Of a stretch of DNA of 64,000 nucleotides, positions 45,929 through 56,004 are shown piece after piece. This DNA comes from Megaustenia siamemsis (taxonomy: Eukaryota > Mollusca > Gastropoda > Stylommatophora > Ariophantidae): the NCBI GenBank assembly GCA_032433765.1, contig JAVIAB010000008.1:39208179-39272178 (forward strand), given 5' to 3'. Position numbers and translations under genes: made by a program. Position 1 is the stretch's first letter; each line of letters opens with the position of its first letter. Under the pieces are notes generated by a model. It was not told the origin of the DNA. It made no database searches and worked only from the letters and a program-made list of their open reading frames with translations.

Positions 45929-46254
45929 TGATTAGAAGCAGCTACGAGCAGATGATCACAAAAACATGACTACCAAAACTCTCTACGTCACGAGGCGTGA
46001 CTGTGTGTTTCTTTCTTCTTTACCTCTTAAGGAATTGCTTTGTTGGAAAATGGAATGTTTCAATGCAGCGTCTTTCAAATTAGCCAGTCTTTGACTTTTT
46101 AGTCTACTAAACACAGACTAACTAAAATATCGTTGGCACAAAACATAATCATCCCAGAATGAAACTCATGTTTATGTGTGCCAGAAAATGGAACCGCTTC
46201 CATTAAATACCAGTTATAAGAATTGGTGGAATGTGTTCACTAGACCGAGTATAT

Positions 46255-46513
46255 AAAAAGTAAAGAAAAAATAAAGAGCCCCGTCACGCCAAGTGGCGTA
46301 TAGGGAATATGGTGTTAGTGACCATAATTTGTACAGATCTTCGGCACATGATTTCTGGGGTAATGTGGTCGGTATTACGCCCGTGCCGCTTTACTTTCCC
46401 AGAAAAAAATCCAGTACCCATTTAAGGCCATGTGATCCCGGAAGCCGGGTCTTCACAATAAACTCTTGTCCTTTGTAGTCCAGTTGACTAACCAGTGAGC
46501 TATCGCGGCTCCC
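46255..46513 (-). mobile_element. tRNA-headed SINE with TSD
   Basis: Full-length. TSD AGACCGAGTATAT / AGACCGAGTACAT (12 of 13) at 46242-46254 and 46514-46526. The B-box region is damaged (CCGGGTCTTCACAA); the A box CAGTGAGCTATCG is retained. Confidence 0.92.
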
Positions 46514-46661
46514 AGACCGAGTACATCTTCACCCATAATTGCTGCCACAGCTTTAGAGTTTCAAATAAAATGTCATTTTAAAATTTTTTAAAATATAAAT
46601 AAAGAGACAATATATATAATAATAATAATAATATATATATAATAAAATAAATAAATATAAT

Positions 46662-46912
46662 AAAGAGATACAGAAAAGACGATGGCGCTGGATATTATGC
46701 ATACTGCGGAAGCCAACTGAAAGTATTGCACGACAAGCAATTTTTGGATCTCCAAGGAAAAAGATAAAGAGGAAGATCAAGGAATTCTTTTGAAAAAACA
46801 GATAGAGGCAGAGATGAAGATGATGGGGAAGATATGGAATGATCTTAAAAGAAGGGCAAGAAACAGAACGGTTTGGAATATGTTTGTTGAAGACCTATGC
46901 TCCACAGGCAGC
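46662..46912 (+). mobile_element. LINE family D, 3' end
   Basis: Plus-strand EIQKRRWRWILCILRKPTES, ARQAIF.SPRKK, then KQIEAEMKMMGKIWNDL, RARNRTVWNMFVEDLCS. It corresponds to 47341-47599 on the other strand. Its 3' end has been amplified into the following array. Confidence 0.85.
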
Positions 46913-47145
46913 TGAAAGTATTTGTTGAAGACCTATGCTCCACAGGCAGCTGAAAGTGCTTGTTGAAGACCTATGCTCCACAGGCAGCTGAAAGTGTTTG
47001 TTGAAGACCTATGCTCCACAGGCAGCTGAAAGTGTTTGTTGAAGACCTATGCTCCACAGGCAGCTGAAAGTGTTTGTGAAGACCTATACTCCACAGGGAG
47101 CTGAAAGTGTTTGTTGAAGACCTATGCTCCACAGGGAGCTGAAAG
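46880..47145. repeat. 37-bp array grown from the LINE D 3' end, ~7 copies
   Basis: Units TTGTTGAAGACCTATGCTCC + ACAGGCAGCTGAAAGTG. The first unit is continuous with LINE coding (FVEDLCST) and the unit equals the LINE D 3' terminus found once in 44705-45098 and 47341-47865. The last units have GGGAGC. Confidence 0.92.
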
Positions 47146-47340
47146 GTAGAAGAATGAAGAAGAGCACGTTCACAAATGTTTGCCGTTGTTTAATATCTCA
47201 GCGGACAATGTGGCCCAGACACACCTCCCTATAGGAGAAACTATACGGGGCAACCGAATCACTGAATCACTGAAGCTGCATTCATAAGAGAGTCCGGAGT
47301 CCTAGTCTGAATGAGCCATGATCGCAGAAGAAGAGAATAT

Positions 47341-47865
47341 CTTAGTATCTGGAGCATAGGTCTTCAACAAACACTTTCCAGGTCGTTCTGTTTTTTTGCC
47401 ATTCATTTAAGATCATTCCATGTCTTCCCATCATCTTCATCTCTGCTTCTATCTGTCTTCTCCAAGAATCCCTTGGTCTTCCTCTTTGACTTTTCCCCTG
47501 GGGATTCCAAAAAAAGGCCCGTTGTGTAATGCTCTCAGTTGGCTTCCTCAGTGTGTTTCCTATCCAGCGCCATTGTCTACGCTGTATCTCTTTATCCACT
47601 GGTATTTGACTGGTACAATTTCATAATTCTATGTTAGTGATTTTGTCCTGCCATTTCCATCCATTTATTCTGCGTAAGCATCCATTAATGAAAGTCTGTA
47701 TCTTCATGATTGTCAGTTTTGTTATTCTCCATGTTTCACAACCATATAATAGGACCAACTTAACATTTGAGTTGAAAATTTTTATTTGTGTATTTAATCT
47801 AATTTCTTTGGATTTCCATATGTTTCTCAGTGCAACAAAAACTCCTCTTGCTTTTGATATCCTTA
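47341..47865 (-). mobile_element. LINE family D, 5'-truncated copy
   Basis: Minus strand, two frames: ISKARGVFVALRNIWKSKEI, IFNSNVKLVLLYGCETWRIT, INGCLRRINGWKWQDKI; then EIQRRQWRWIGNTLRKPTES, FWNPQGKSQRGRPRDSWRR, EMKMMGRHGMILNEWQK, TWKVFVEDLCSRY. One frameshift lies between them near 47600-47620. This order (ALRNIWKSK, CETWR, CLRRI, GRPR.(S/T)WRR) is the classic C-terminus of an RTE/Jockey-type ORF2. It meets a plus-strand family B copy at about 47866 with no spacer. Confidence 0.87.
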
Positions 47866-48302
47866 TTTTGTTATGTAGAGCCAGTCTTAACAAATGGATG
47901 CGAATCATGGACAATAAGACAACAGACAAGAAAATCACTGGAGTCTGTAGAAATGTGGTTTTACAGAAGAATGTTGAGAGTACCATTGGCAGCTAAGAAG
48001 AGTAATGAAGATGTTCTGAGAGAGGTCAAAGCAAAAAGAGAGATAATTTCCAAAATTAGGAAGAAAGAACCATAATTTTTGGCCATGTAATGAGAAGAGA
48101 ACAACTGGAATATATTGTAACAACTGGAAAAATTGAGGGACGAAGTGATAGAGGGAAGCAAAGAGAAAAAAATAACAGACAGCTTAAGAGAATGGCTTGG
48201 CAGAAGGTCAACAACAGAAATGATAAATAGCTGCCGAGATCGAAAGTTGTGGAGAGACATGATCACCTACGCCAATATGCCCGATACTTGATGATGATGA
48301 TT
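47866..48302 (+). mobile_element. LINE family B, 5'-truncated copy
   Basis: Codes VEPVLTNGCESWTIRQQTRK, EMWFYRRMLRVPLAAKKSNE, VKAKREIISKIRKKE, one break, then the GKIEGRSDRGKQREK and LTEWLGRRSTT-like end, finishing in (GAT)n. Very similar to 27538-28228. Confidence 0.87.
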
Positions 48303-48533
48303 GGTGAAGTAAAAATTGTTGAAAATACATATTTGTATTTATATCTCGTCAATCTCATTTTACAATTATTTCCCCTCCTTATAAATGTTGGAACACAGAT
48401 ATGAGCCCACGCTATAAAATAACGTTTATAGGTTAAGAATTACCATCTTTTTATTTTAAAAAAGACTTTTTGATGCATTTTTCAGCAATTTGGTGCATTT
48501 TGAAATACTTTTTACCCTTTCTAGGATAAGTAA

Positions 48534-49205
48534 AGCATCCAAATAAACAGGACACATCTGAAACAAGTGCAACGCATCAAATACTTGGGCACAATAACAT
48601 CATCAGGTAGAAGATGCATCACAGAAATATATTAAAAAAATAAAATAAAAATAAAAAAATAAAAAAATTAGCTAAGGCAAAAGTAGTGTTTCAGAAAATG
48701 AAAAACATATTGTGCAAAGAGTCTATGTCAATGGAAGTGAGAAAAAGAGCTCATCGGTGCCATATAGAGCCATTTCCATATAGTATAGAGTCTGACCCAT
48801 GGAAGCGAATCATGGGCAGTAGACAAACAAATGAAAAGACGATTTGAGGCCACAGAGATGGACTTTCTAAGAGAATTTTGAAAGTTCTCTGTACAGCTAA
48901 AAAGACCAACGAGGACATTCTCAAAGAGGCCAACACAAAAAGGGAGCTCCTAAAAACATCAGAAAGAAACAATGAACATTTTTAAGGCACACCATGAGAA
49001 GAGGAATGTTGGAATACCTGGTTACAACTGGCAAAATACAGGGAAAGAGAGATCGTGGACTTCAAAGAGAGAAGGTTCTAGATAGCTTAGTGTCATGGCA
49101 TGGAAAACAGCTAACAATATAATTGATACGATGCAAAGTGGATAGAAGATTGTGGAAGGACATGATCGCCTTCGCCAACCGGTATGGCACATGATGGTGA
49201 TGAGG
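48534..49205 (+). mobile_element. LINE family B with TSD
   Basis: A perfect 11-bp TSD, AGGATAAGTAA, at 48523-48533 and 49206-49216. Similarity begins at the QVQRIKYLGTITSSG segment and runs through a damaged RRML region to TYGTYTDGD-like 3' noncoding sequence. An A-rich insertion or expansion lies at about 48630-48670. Many stops: an older copy. Confidence 0.88.
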
Positions 49206-49216
49206 AGGATAAGTAA

Positions 49217-49919
49217 TTGTTGAGAAAATAAAGAAATTACAACAAACATTCGTAAACCTACTATAGCATCATTTCTCTCTGCTTTTCTATAACTTGCCTT
49301 AGTTTTCCCTCGATGCCACATTGTATCCTTGTTATATTCTTTCTTAACATCACCAACAATTATGATTACATTTTTTTTTCTACTGATGTTAACAAATAAC
49401 CTCCCTTGGCCATTTTTAGAACCTCCAAATTAATCTTCTAACTACCCCTGGCAGTTACAGTACTCCCGAGTTTATAATTAACATTTACACTATTTATTCC
49501 AGGAGTCATTGTTAATATTATTATTTTTTTTAAAATGGAGATCTACAGTAGGCATAACTCGCCATGATCTGTTAATGAAAGCAAGCTAAACAAAAACCCC
49601 AAAAAAGGATGTGAATAATTACACCTATTATTTTTCACAAAATTCGTACTTTCCCCATAAAACAAAGTTGAGTTACTCCCACGTTTTTGTTGTTACACAG
49701 GCTCAGATTATCTCCCCAGGGGGAGGTCATAGTTTGTGTATGCTTCAGTCGTTCTTTTATGATCTGGTATCAGGAAATAATCCTTCTTGCATGCTCCAAT
49801 CGTTTCAGTGAATTCTTGTATCAATTATAATTCTTTTTATAATAAAATATAGGAGAATGTAATTATATTTACCACTGTTTTAACTTTCGTGGTTGTTCTA
49901 AAATAGAAATTATATATGA
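49217..49919. other. AT-rich sequence, nothing recognised
   Basis: The minus ORF at 49022-49321 spans the LINE tail and flank and is not a gene. Confidence 0.35.
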
Positions 49920-50620
49920 TCATATATAATGCATAGCAATCTGCATTTAATGTATTGAACTAAAATATACAAATCCAATACATTTACTAAACCCCTATGT
50001 GTTTTGCATATTCTCAATTGGAAATGTGTGATTCATTATAATCACATTTTAAAGTGTCTTGCATAATCTAAATTAGAATTGAATGATGCATTATCCTTGG
50101 GTTCAAATGTTTTGCCTGATTTAAATTAGAAATGTGTACATTACGTATGTTTAAATTTGTTGCCTATTCTAATTTAGAAAAAAGGTGATATGTTGATTAT
50201 ATCTGCACATTTCTTGCCTACTCTAAATTGTAAATGTGTGATTCACTGATTATAACTTTAAAATTATCGCCCATTCTAATAGTAAAACTAAGTAAAGAGC
50301 CCCGTCACGTCAAGTGGCGTATCGTATAGGGAATATGGTGTTAGTGACCATAAATTTTACAGACCTTCAGCACATTATTTTTGTGGGTAATGCGGTCGGT
50401 ATTACGCCCGTGCCGCTTTAATTTCACAGAAAAAAATCCGGTACCCATTTCAGGCTGGGTGAACCCGCGTAAGCCATCAGTTGGGATCGAACCCTACCTC
50501 TTGTCCTTTGCATTCCAGTTCACTAACCACTGAGCTATCGCCGCTCCCTTATTCTAATAGTAATGTGATACTATGGACTATAATGGACTATATCTTCACA
50601 TTTTTGCACACCAAATAATA
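49920..50620. repeat. Decayed ~60-bp tandem array, split by a SINE
   Basis: TTGCCTATTCTAAATTAG-like and AAATGTGTGATTCATTATA-like words recur 5-6 times at roughly 60-bp spacing, and ATTCTAATAGTAATGTGATA with CTTCACATTTTTGC continues the pattern after the SINE at 50286-50550. Confidence 0.65.
50286..50550 (-). mobile_element. tRNA-headed SINE with perfect TSD
   Basis: Full-length. Perfect 13-bp TSD ATTCTAATAGTAA at 50273-50285 and 50551-50563. A 5-base CGTAT duplication near its tail side (GGCGTATCGTATAGGG) distinguishes it. A and B boxes intact (GGATCGAACCC). Confidence 0.95.
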
Positions 50621-50854
50621 AAGTTTTTTCTCCATTTATGGACTTCAACACCATCATCTACGCCTTCGAGTTTTGTTGTTTCAAAAATGCAGTTGTCTGA
50701 TACAATGAGTATGAATACACATAATAGTACACACATATATGACCCAAAGAAGCAAGCCCGCATGACAAATAATGGGGAAACGGTGAATACCTCGAATGCA
50801 ACCTAGTTTGTGACCGGCCTGAATATCTAAAGTATATAACAAAAGCTGATTGTT

Positions 50855-51172
50855 GAAGAAGAACAAGAGGAAAAGAAGTAGAAGAAGTAGAAGAAGAGGA
50901 ACAGGAAGAAGAAGAGGAGAACAAGAAGAACAACAAGGAGAAGAACAGAAAGAAGAAGAGGAGAAGAAGAAGAACAAGAGGAAGAAGAGAAGAAGAAGAG
51001 GAAGAACAGGAAGAAGAAGAGGAGAACAAGAAGAGAAGAAGAACAACAAGAATAAGAAGAACAAGGAGAAGAAGAGGAAAAGATGAAGAACAAGAGGAAG
51101 AAGAAGAACAAGAAGAACGAGGAGAAGAAGAGAAGAAGAAGAACAACAAGAAGAATAAAAGAGGAAGAATAA
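50855..51172. repeat. ~315-bp almost pure polypurine tract
   Basis: GAAGAA/GAGGA/ACAAGAAGA words with very few pyrimidines on the plus strand. All frames are open on both strands, giving low-complexity ORFs (K/E/R-rich on plus; S/L/F-rich on minus), which are artefacts. Confidence 0.93.
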
Positions 51173-52130
51173 AAGAAGAGTCTGAATGAATGAAGTTTCT
51201 GGACTATTCATTTTAATTAAAAAAACATTTCAAACTTACTTTTCAAAAACCTCTGTTCCTCTGTCATTCTTCAACATATCGCGCTGAATCACTGTAAACA
51301 TCCAATTGTCTGAACATCCTAAAATATAAACGTATCTAACCTTAGCAAAACTATAGTTAAATATAACTTAAATGTTGAATCCAAATATAGAATGTATCCA
51401 CACCAATCGAAACATTAAACATGCGACAAGCGGGTGAAGATTGTGAAAAGATACATTTCTCTAATTAGAGGAACTCAACGCCCACAGCGTTTCCTGAAAT
51501 GCACAATCCAAACTGCAATAGGTCTCCACATACGATAATTATATAATCGTTATCGCATTGTGGCGAACAACAAGCCTCTACAACACAGCGGGCAAAAGTC
51601 GTACCCGCGATATTCCGTGTTCAGTTGACGTGAACATAGCGCAAAAGTACGGACGGTACCGGCGGAATACTTGATATATATACCCCCGCCGTGACACGGC
51701 TCTCCAGCACGCCAGTTCGCGACAACGATAGCCAGCAGTTGCGTTCACAACCGCAAGCAACCCGCTGACACTTAAATGTTATAATGTTGGTAATCATAAT
51801 TTATACATGACGAAATGGTTTTCTTCAAGAGTAATTTAAGCGTGGTAAAGTATACACGCCCGTATATTGAGTTAAATAAGGCGCAGCGAGATATAGCTTG
51901 TGTCTAGTTAACGTGTCTGCTTTCTATATAACACGTAAACGACAATCTATAGCACGTCTCAGAACGTTGCAAGTTGTGCCTGGCTTATCTAATCAATTGT
52001 CTTCTAGTCGGCGTGTCTGAGTGAGAGAATGATGCAATAACAGATAAAGGAAACAGAATGAGAGACAGAGGGAAGGAGAGTGTGTTTGGGAAGGAAATTG
52101 GCGACATTAATAGAGATAGGACAGGTGTCA
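51173..52130. other. Low-repeat region with a GC-rich core
   Basis: No gene recognised. 51560-51780 is clearly richer in GC and CpG than its surroundings and contains a TATA-like element (next entry). Confidence 0.4.
51673..51720 (+). promoter_or_regulatory. Possible core promoter (TATA plus initiator-like)
   Basis: GATATATATA at 51673-51682 lies about 33 bp upstream of GCCAGTTCG (51711), in a GC-rich island. The spacing suits a metazoan TATA/initiator pair. No downstream ORF is evident, so this could be a first noncoding exon, a transposon promoter, or chance. Confidence 0.25.
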
Positions 52131-52193
52131 AGGTTTGTTATTATCGGGGGTAAGGTAATAACGTGAGAAATTGAAACAATTACCAGTCCGGTG

Positions 52194-52194
<1 letters not shown>

Positions 52195-52233
<39 letters not shown>

Positions 52234-52936
52234 AAAACAATTACCAGTGAGGTGTTGATAGAGAGAGAGAGAGAGGATAAAACAATTACCAGTTAGGTGT
52301 TGATAGATAGAGAGAGAGGGGATAAAACGATTACAAGTGAGGTGTTGGTTGAGAGAGAGAGAGGATAAAACGATTACAAGTGAGGTGTTGGTTGAGAGAG
52401 AGAGAGGATAAAACGATTACAAGTGAGGTGTTGGTAGATAGAGAGAGAGAGGATAAAACGATTACAAGTGAGGTGTTGGTAGATAGAGAGAGAGGGGATA
52501 AAACGATTACAAGTGAGGTGTTGGTTGAGAGAGAGAGAGGATAAAACGATTACCAGTGAGGTGTTGGTAGATAGAGAGAGAGAGGATAAAACGATTACCA
52601 GTGAGGTGTTGGTAGATAGAGAGAGAGGGGATAAAACGATTACAAGTGAGGTGTTGGTTGAGAGAGAGAGAGGATAAAACGATTACAAGTGAGGTGTTGG
52701 TTGAGAGAGAGAGAGAGAGAGGATAAAACGATTACAAGTGAGGTGTTGGTAGATAGAGAGAGAGAGGATAAAACGATTACAAGTGAGGTGTTGGTAGATA
52801 GAGAGAGAGAGGATAAAACGATTACAAGTGAGGTGTTGGTAGATAGAGAGAGAGAGAGAGAGGGGATAAAATAATTAACAGTGAGGTGTTGGTAAAGAGG
52901 GAGAGAGAGGATAAAATGATTACCAATGAAGTGTTG

Positions 52937-52973
<37 letters not shown>

Positions 52974-53142
52974 AAAATGATTACCAGTGAGGTGTTGTTT
53001 GAGAGAGAGAGGATAAAATGATTACCAATGAAGTGTTGTTTGAGAGAGAGAGAGAGAGAGGATAAAATGATTACCAGTGAAGTGTTGTTTGAGAGAGAGA
53101 GAGAGAGAGAGAGAGGATAAAATGATTACCAGTGAAGTGTTG

Positions 53143-53181
<39 letters not shown>

Positions 53182-53260
53182 AAAATGATTACCAGTGAAG
53201 TGTTGTTTGAGAGAGAGAGAGAGAGAGAGAGAGGATAAAATGATTACCAGTGAAGTGTTG

Positions 53261-53297
<37 letters not shown>

Positions 53298-53321
53298 AAA
53301 ATGATTACCAGTGAAGTGTTG

Positions 53322-53360
<39 letters not shown>

Positions 53361-53554
53361 AAAATGATTACCAGTGAAGTGTTGTTTGAGAGAGAGAGAG
53401 AGAGAGAGAGAGAGGATAAAACGATTACCAGTGAGGTGTTGGTTGAGAGAGAGAGAGAGAGAGGATAAAACGATTACCAGTAAGGAGTTGGTAGATAGTG
53501 TGTGTGAGAGAGAGAGAGGGAATAAAACGATTCACAGTAAGGTGCTGGTAGATA

Positions 53555-53593
<39 letters not shown>

Positions 53594-53690
53594 GATACAA
53601 CGATTCCCAGTAAGGTGCTGGTAGATAGTGTGTGTGTGAGAGAGAGAGAGAGAGAGGATAAAACGATTCCCAGTAAGGTGCTGGTAGATA

Positions 53691-53740
<50 letters not shown>

Positions 53741-53771
53741 ACAACGATTCCCAGTAAGGTGCTGGTAGATA

Positions 53772-53808
<37 letters not shown>

Positions 53809-53842
53809 GATAAAACGATTCCCAGTAAGGTGCTGGTAGATA

Positions 53843-53894
<52 letters not shown>

Positions 53895-54005
53895 ACAACG
53901 ATTACCAGTGAGGTGTTGGTTGAGAGAGAGAGAGAGAGGATAAAACGATTACCAGTGAGGTGTTGGTTGAGAGAGAGAGAGGATAAAACGATTACCAATG
54001 AGGTG

Positions 54006-54047
<42 letters not shown>

Positions 54048-54293
54048 AAAACGATTACCTATGAGATGTTGATAGACAGAGAGAGAGAGAGAGAGAGGAT
54101 AAAACGATTATCAGTGAGGTGTTGATAGACAGAGAGAGAAAGAGAGAGAGAGAGAGAGAGGATAAAACGATTACCTATGAGGTGTTGATAGACAGAGAGA
54201 GAAAGAGAGAGAGAGAGAGAGAGGATAAAACGATTACCTATGAGGTGTTGATAGACAGAGAGAGAAAGAGAGAGAGAGAGAGAGAGGATAAAC
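52195..54293. repeat. Minisatellite of conserved core plus variable (GA)n, ~45 units
   Basis: Each unit is GGATAAAACGATTACCAGTG + AGGTGTTGGT(T/A)GA followed by a (GA)n run of 8 to over 30 bases. Between 53480 and 53870 an added TAGTGTGTGTGTG segment spreads through five or six units; at 54060-54290 a CAGAGAGAGAAAGAG type repeats. Long plus and minus ORFs are dipeptide artefacts. Confidence 0.95.
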
Positions 54294-54608
54294 AAAAATA
54301 GCGAGGTGAGAGTCAGTGGAAATAAAATGTTATGGAAAGGTAGAGTATAAATGTGAACAGTAAGACAGTGAGAAGTAGGGAAGGAACATGGAGATAGTTA
54401 AAATGAAGAGATGAGATGTGCAGATAGAGAGAACGGGAAAGTGGAGAGATGGAAAGACGAAGAAAGTAATATAGAAATGTAGAAAGACAGTGTTAAGGTG
54501 AATCGTAGAGAAATCGTGGGGACATATAAAAGTGGAGATGAGGATATGGTGATGAAAAGAGATGCATGACAAAACAAAATGAAGAAATAAGTAGAGAGTG
54601 AAAAAGAG
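54294..54608. other. Purine-rich flank, nothing recognised
   Basis: Decayed GA-rich sequence following the array. Confidence 0.35.
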
Positions 54609-54622
54609 ATACTGAGGTAAAG

Positions 54623-54948
54623 GAGCCAGTGGTGGGGAGTGTTAAACACTCCAAGGTATGAAGACAGTTTTACAAGGGAGGAACACAACACAATACTGAC
54701 GTTTCGGCCTGTGGCCTTCTTCGGAGTACAAGGACAACGGAAACAAACGGTGAAACACAATTATCTATAACTACATGATCAGACGAATGGATAGGTGGAC
54801 AGAAAAGAAGAAAGTAGGCCGAAACGTCAGTATTGTGTTGTGTTCCTCCCTTGTAAAGCTGTCTTCATACCTTGGAGTGTTTAACACTCCCCACCACTGG
54901 CTCCTTGCTACCAGCTTTACCGCAGCATCGCAATTATTTGCCTATTCC
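54623..54948 (-). mobile_element. Penelope-like short element with inverted arms, with TSD
   Basis: TSD ATACTGAGGTAAAG / ATACTGAGATAAAG (13 of 14) at 54609-54622 and 54949-54962. The element shares both ends with 40370-40660 but also holds an inverted copy of its own first 91 bp (arms 54620-54710 and 54816-54906, 90 of 91 matching). A hammerhead-like motif lies at 54693-54729 on the minus strand, and the second arm repeats its GGCCGAAACGTCAGTATT half on plus. No ORF. Probably a rearranged Penelope terminal repeat or retrozyme-like element. Confidence 0.8.
54693..54729 (-). ncRNA. Hammerhead ribozyme-like motif (one core change)
   Basis: Minus strand: stem I half GUACU, core CCGAAGA (expected CUGANGA, so the invariant U is C), stem II GGCC-ACA-GGCC, intact GAAAC, then GUC and AGUAU. 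Stem I pairs A-U, G-C, U-A, A-U, U-G. The G-C pair here is G-U in the copy at 40439-40475, so the stem is preserved despite sequence change. The core U-to-C change probably reduces or abolishes activity. Confidence 0.72.
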
Positions 54949-54962
54949 ATACTGAGATAAAG

Positions 54963-55128
54963 CTTGATGATAAGAAAGAAAGGCACGCTTATCGGAAGGA
55001 GATATGGGAACGATATGTCAATGGGGATCTGAAAAAGAGCGAAAGAAAGTTAGAAAAGAACAGGAATCGTGGAGACAGAGAAAAGAAATACTGACATCGA
55101 AAGAAAGAAGAGAGAGAGAGAGACAGGC

Positions 55129-55170
<42 letters not shown>

Positions 55171-55361
55171 GATATGATGCCAGAAGCAGAAACAAAAGTA
55201 ATTAAAATCGCAAATTGAGTCGGAGTGCTGTGAGGTGATTAGAAATATCGTCACTCAAACACATGCTAATAGAGGCGGAGTTAAAAAAAAAAACATAACA
55301 ACAGGATATCTAAAAGAATAAAACAGAAATATGGGGAAAACAGAGACGAAACAGACATACA

Positions 55362-55403
<42 letters not shown>

Positions 55404-56004
55404 GTGTCTGTGTGTGCGCGCGTGTGTGGCAGCGGTAGATGTAAAGAACATGCAAAGAGCGTCGCTGAAAGAAATAGAGAGAAGAAACGAACACAAGAGA
55501 CATAAGAAGACTGAGGTTGGGCTGAACTAACAACAAATAAGAGGGAAAAAAACCTGCAAAAAACGGTACAAGTAATTACATGAAAACAGATACAGAGAGG
55601 GAGAGAGGGAGATCCGATAGCATAGAAACCAAATAGGAGGAGACAAAAATGGCTCTCAGAAATGAAGTGCTGTGTCCTGGTTAAGCTGTCATGTTGAACT
55701 CGTCTCTGTGAAAGGTCGCGGAAATGTTTCTAATTAAACGGTTCTCATGCTGTTGTTCCATGTGCCCTTCTTTTGTTGGTGATGCCAGGTAACACCATCC
55801 TTTTTGATATCACTACTTTGTCAAGGGCCAAACAACACAGTCAATGGCCGGTAGGTTTTGTGCTGCAGAGCATGAAAATAGTCCCAGCAAATTGAGCGCA
55901 ACCTTGTCAATCTTTCAGGTGTGATCTTTCTCTGGCGTGTGCTGTTCATTTTTGTTGTTTGCATTATAATTCTTCAAATTGTCCTTTATTTGCCAAATTG
56001 GTCA
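54963..56004. other. Mixed sequence with short (GA)n tracts
   Basis: (GA)n at about 55110-55165 and 55365-55400, with a GTGTGTGCGCGCGTGTGTGG stretch at about 55408-55430. 55640-55990 is low-repeat and unrecognised. Confidence 0.4.

Noticed and set aside
50658..51211. Ser/Leu/Phe-rich minus-strand ORFs as signal-rich proteins
   Set aside because: Complement of a polypurine tract; low complexity in every frame.
52195..54293. CRISPR-like array (conserved core with variable spacer)
   Set aside because: The 'spacers' are simple (GA)n runs, not unique sequences.
55408..55430. GTGTGCGCGCGTGTG as a regulatory Z-DNA element
   Set aside because: Too short and embedded in simple repeats; no supporting context.
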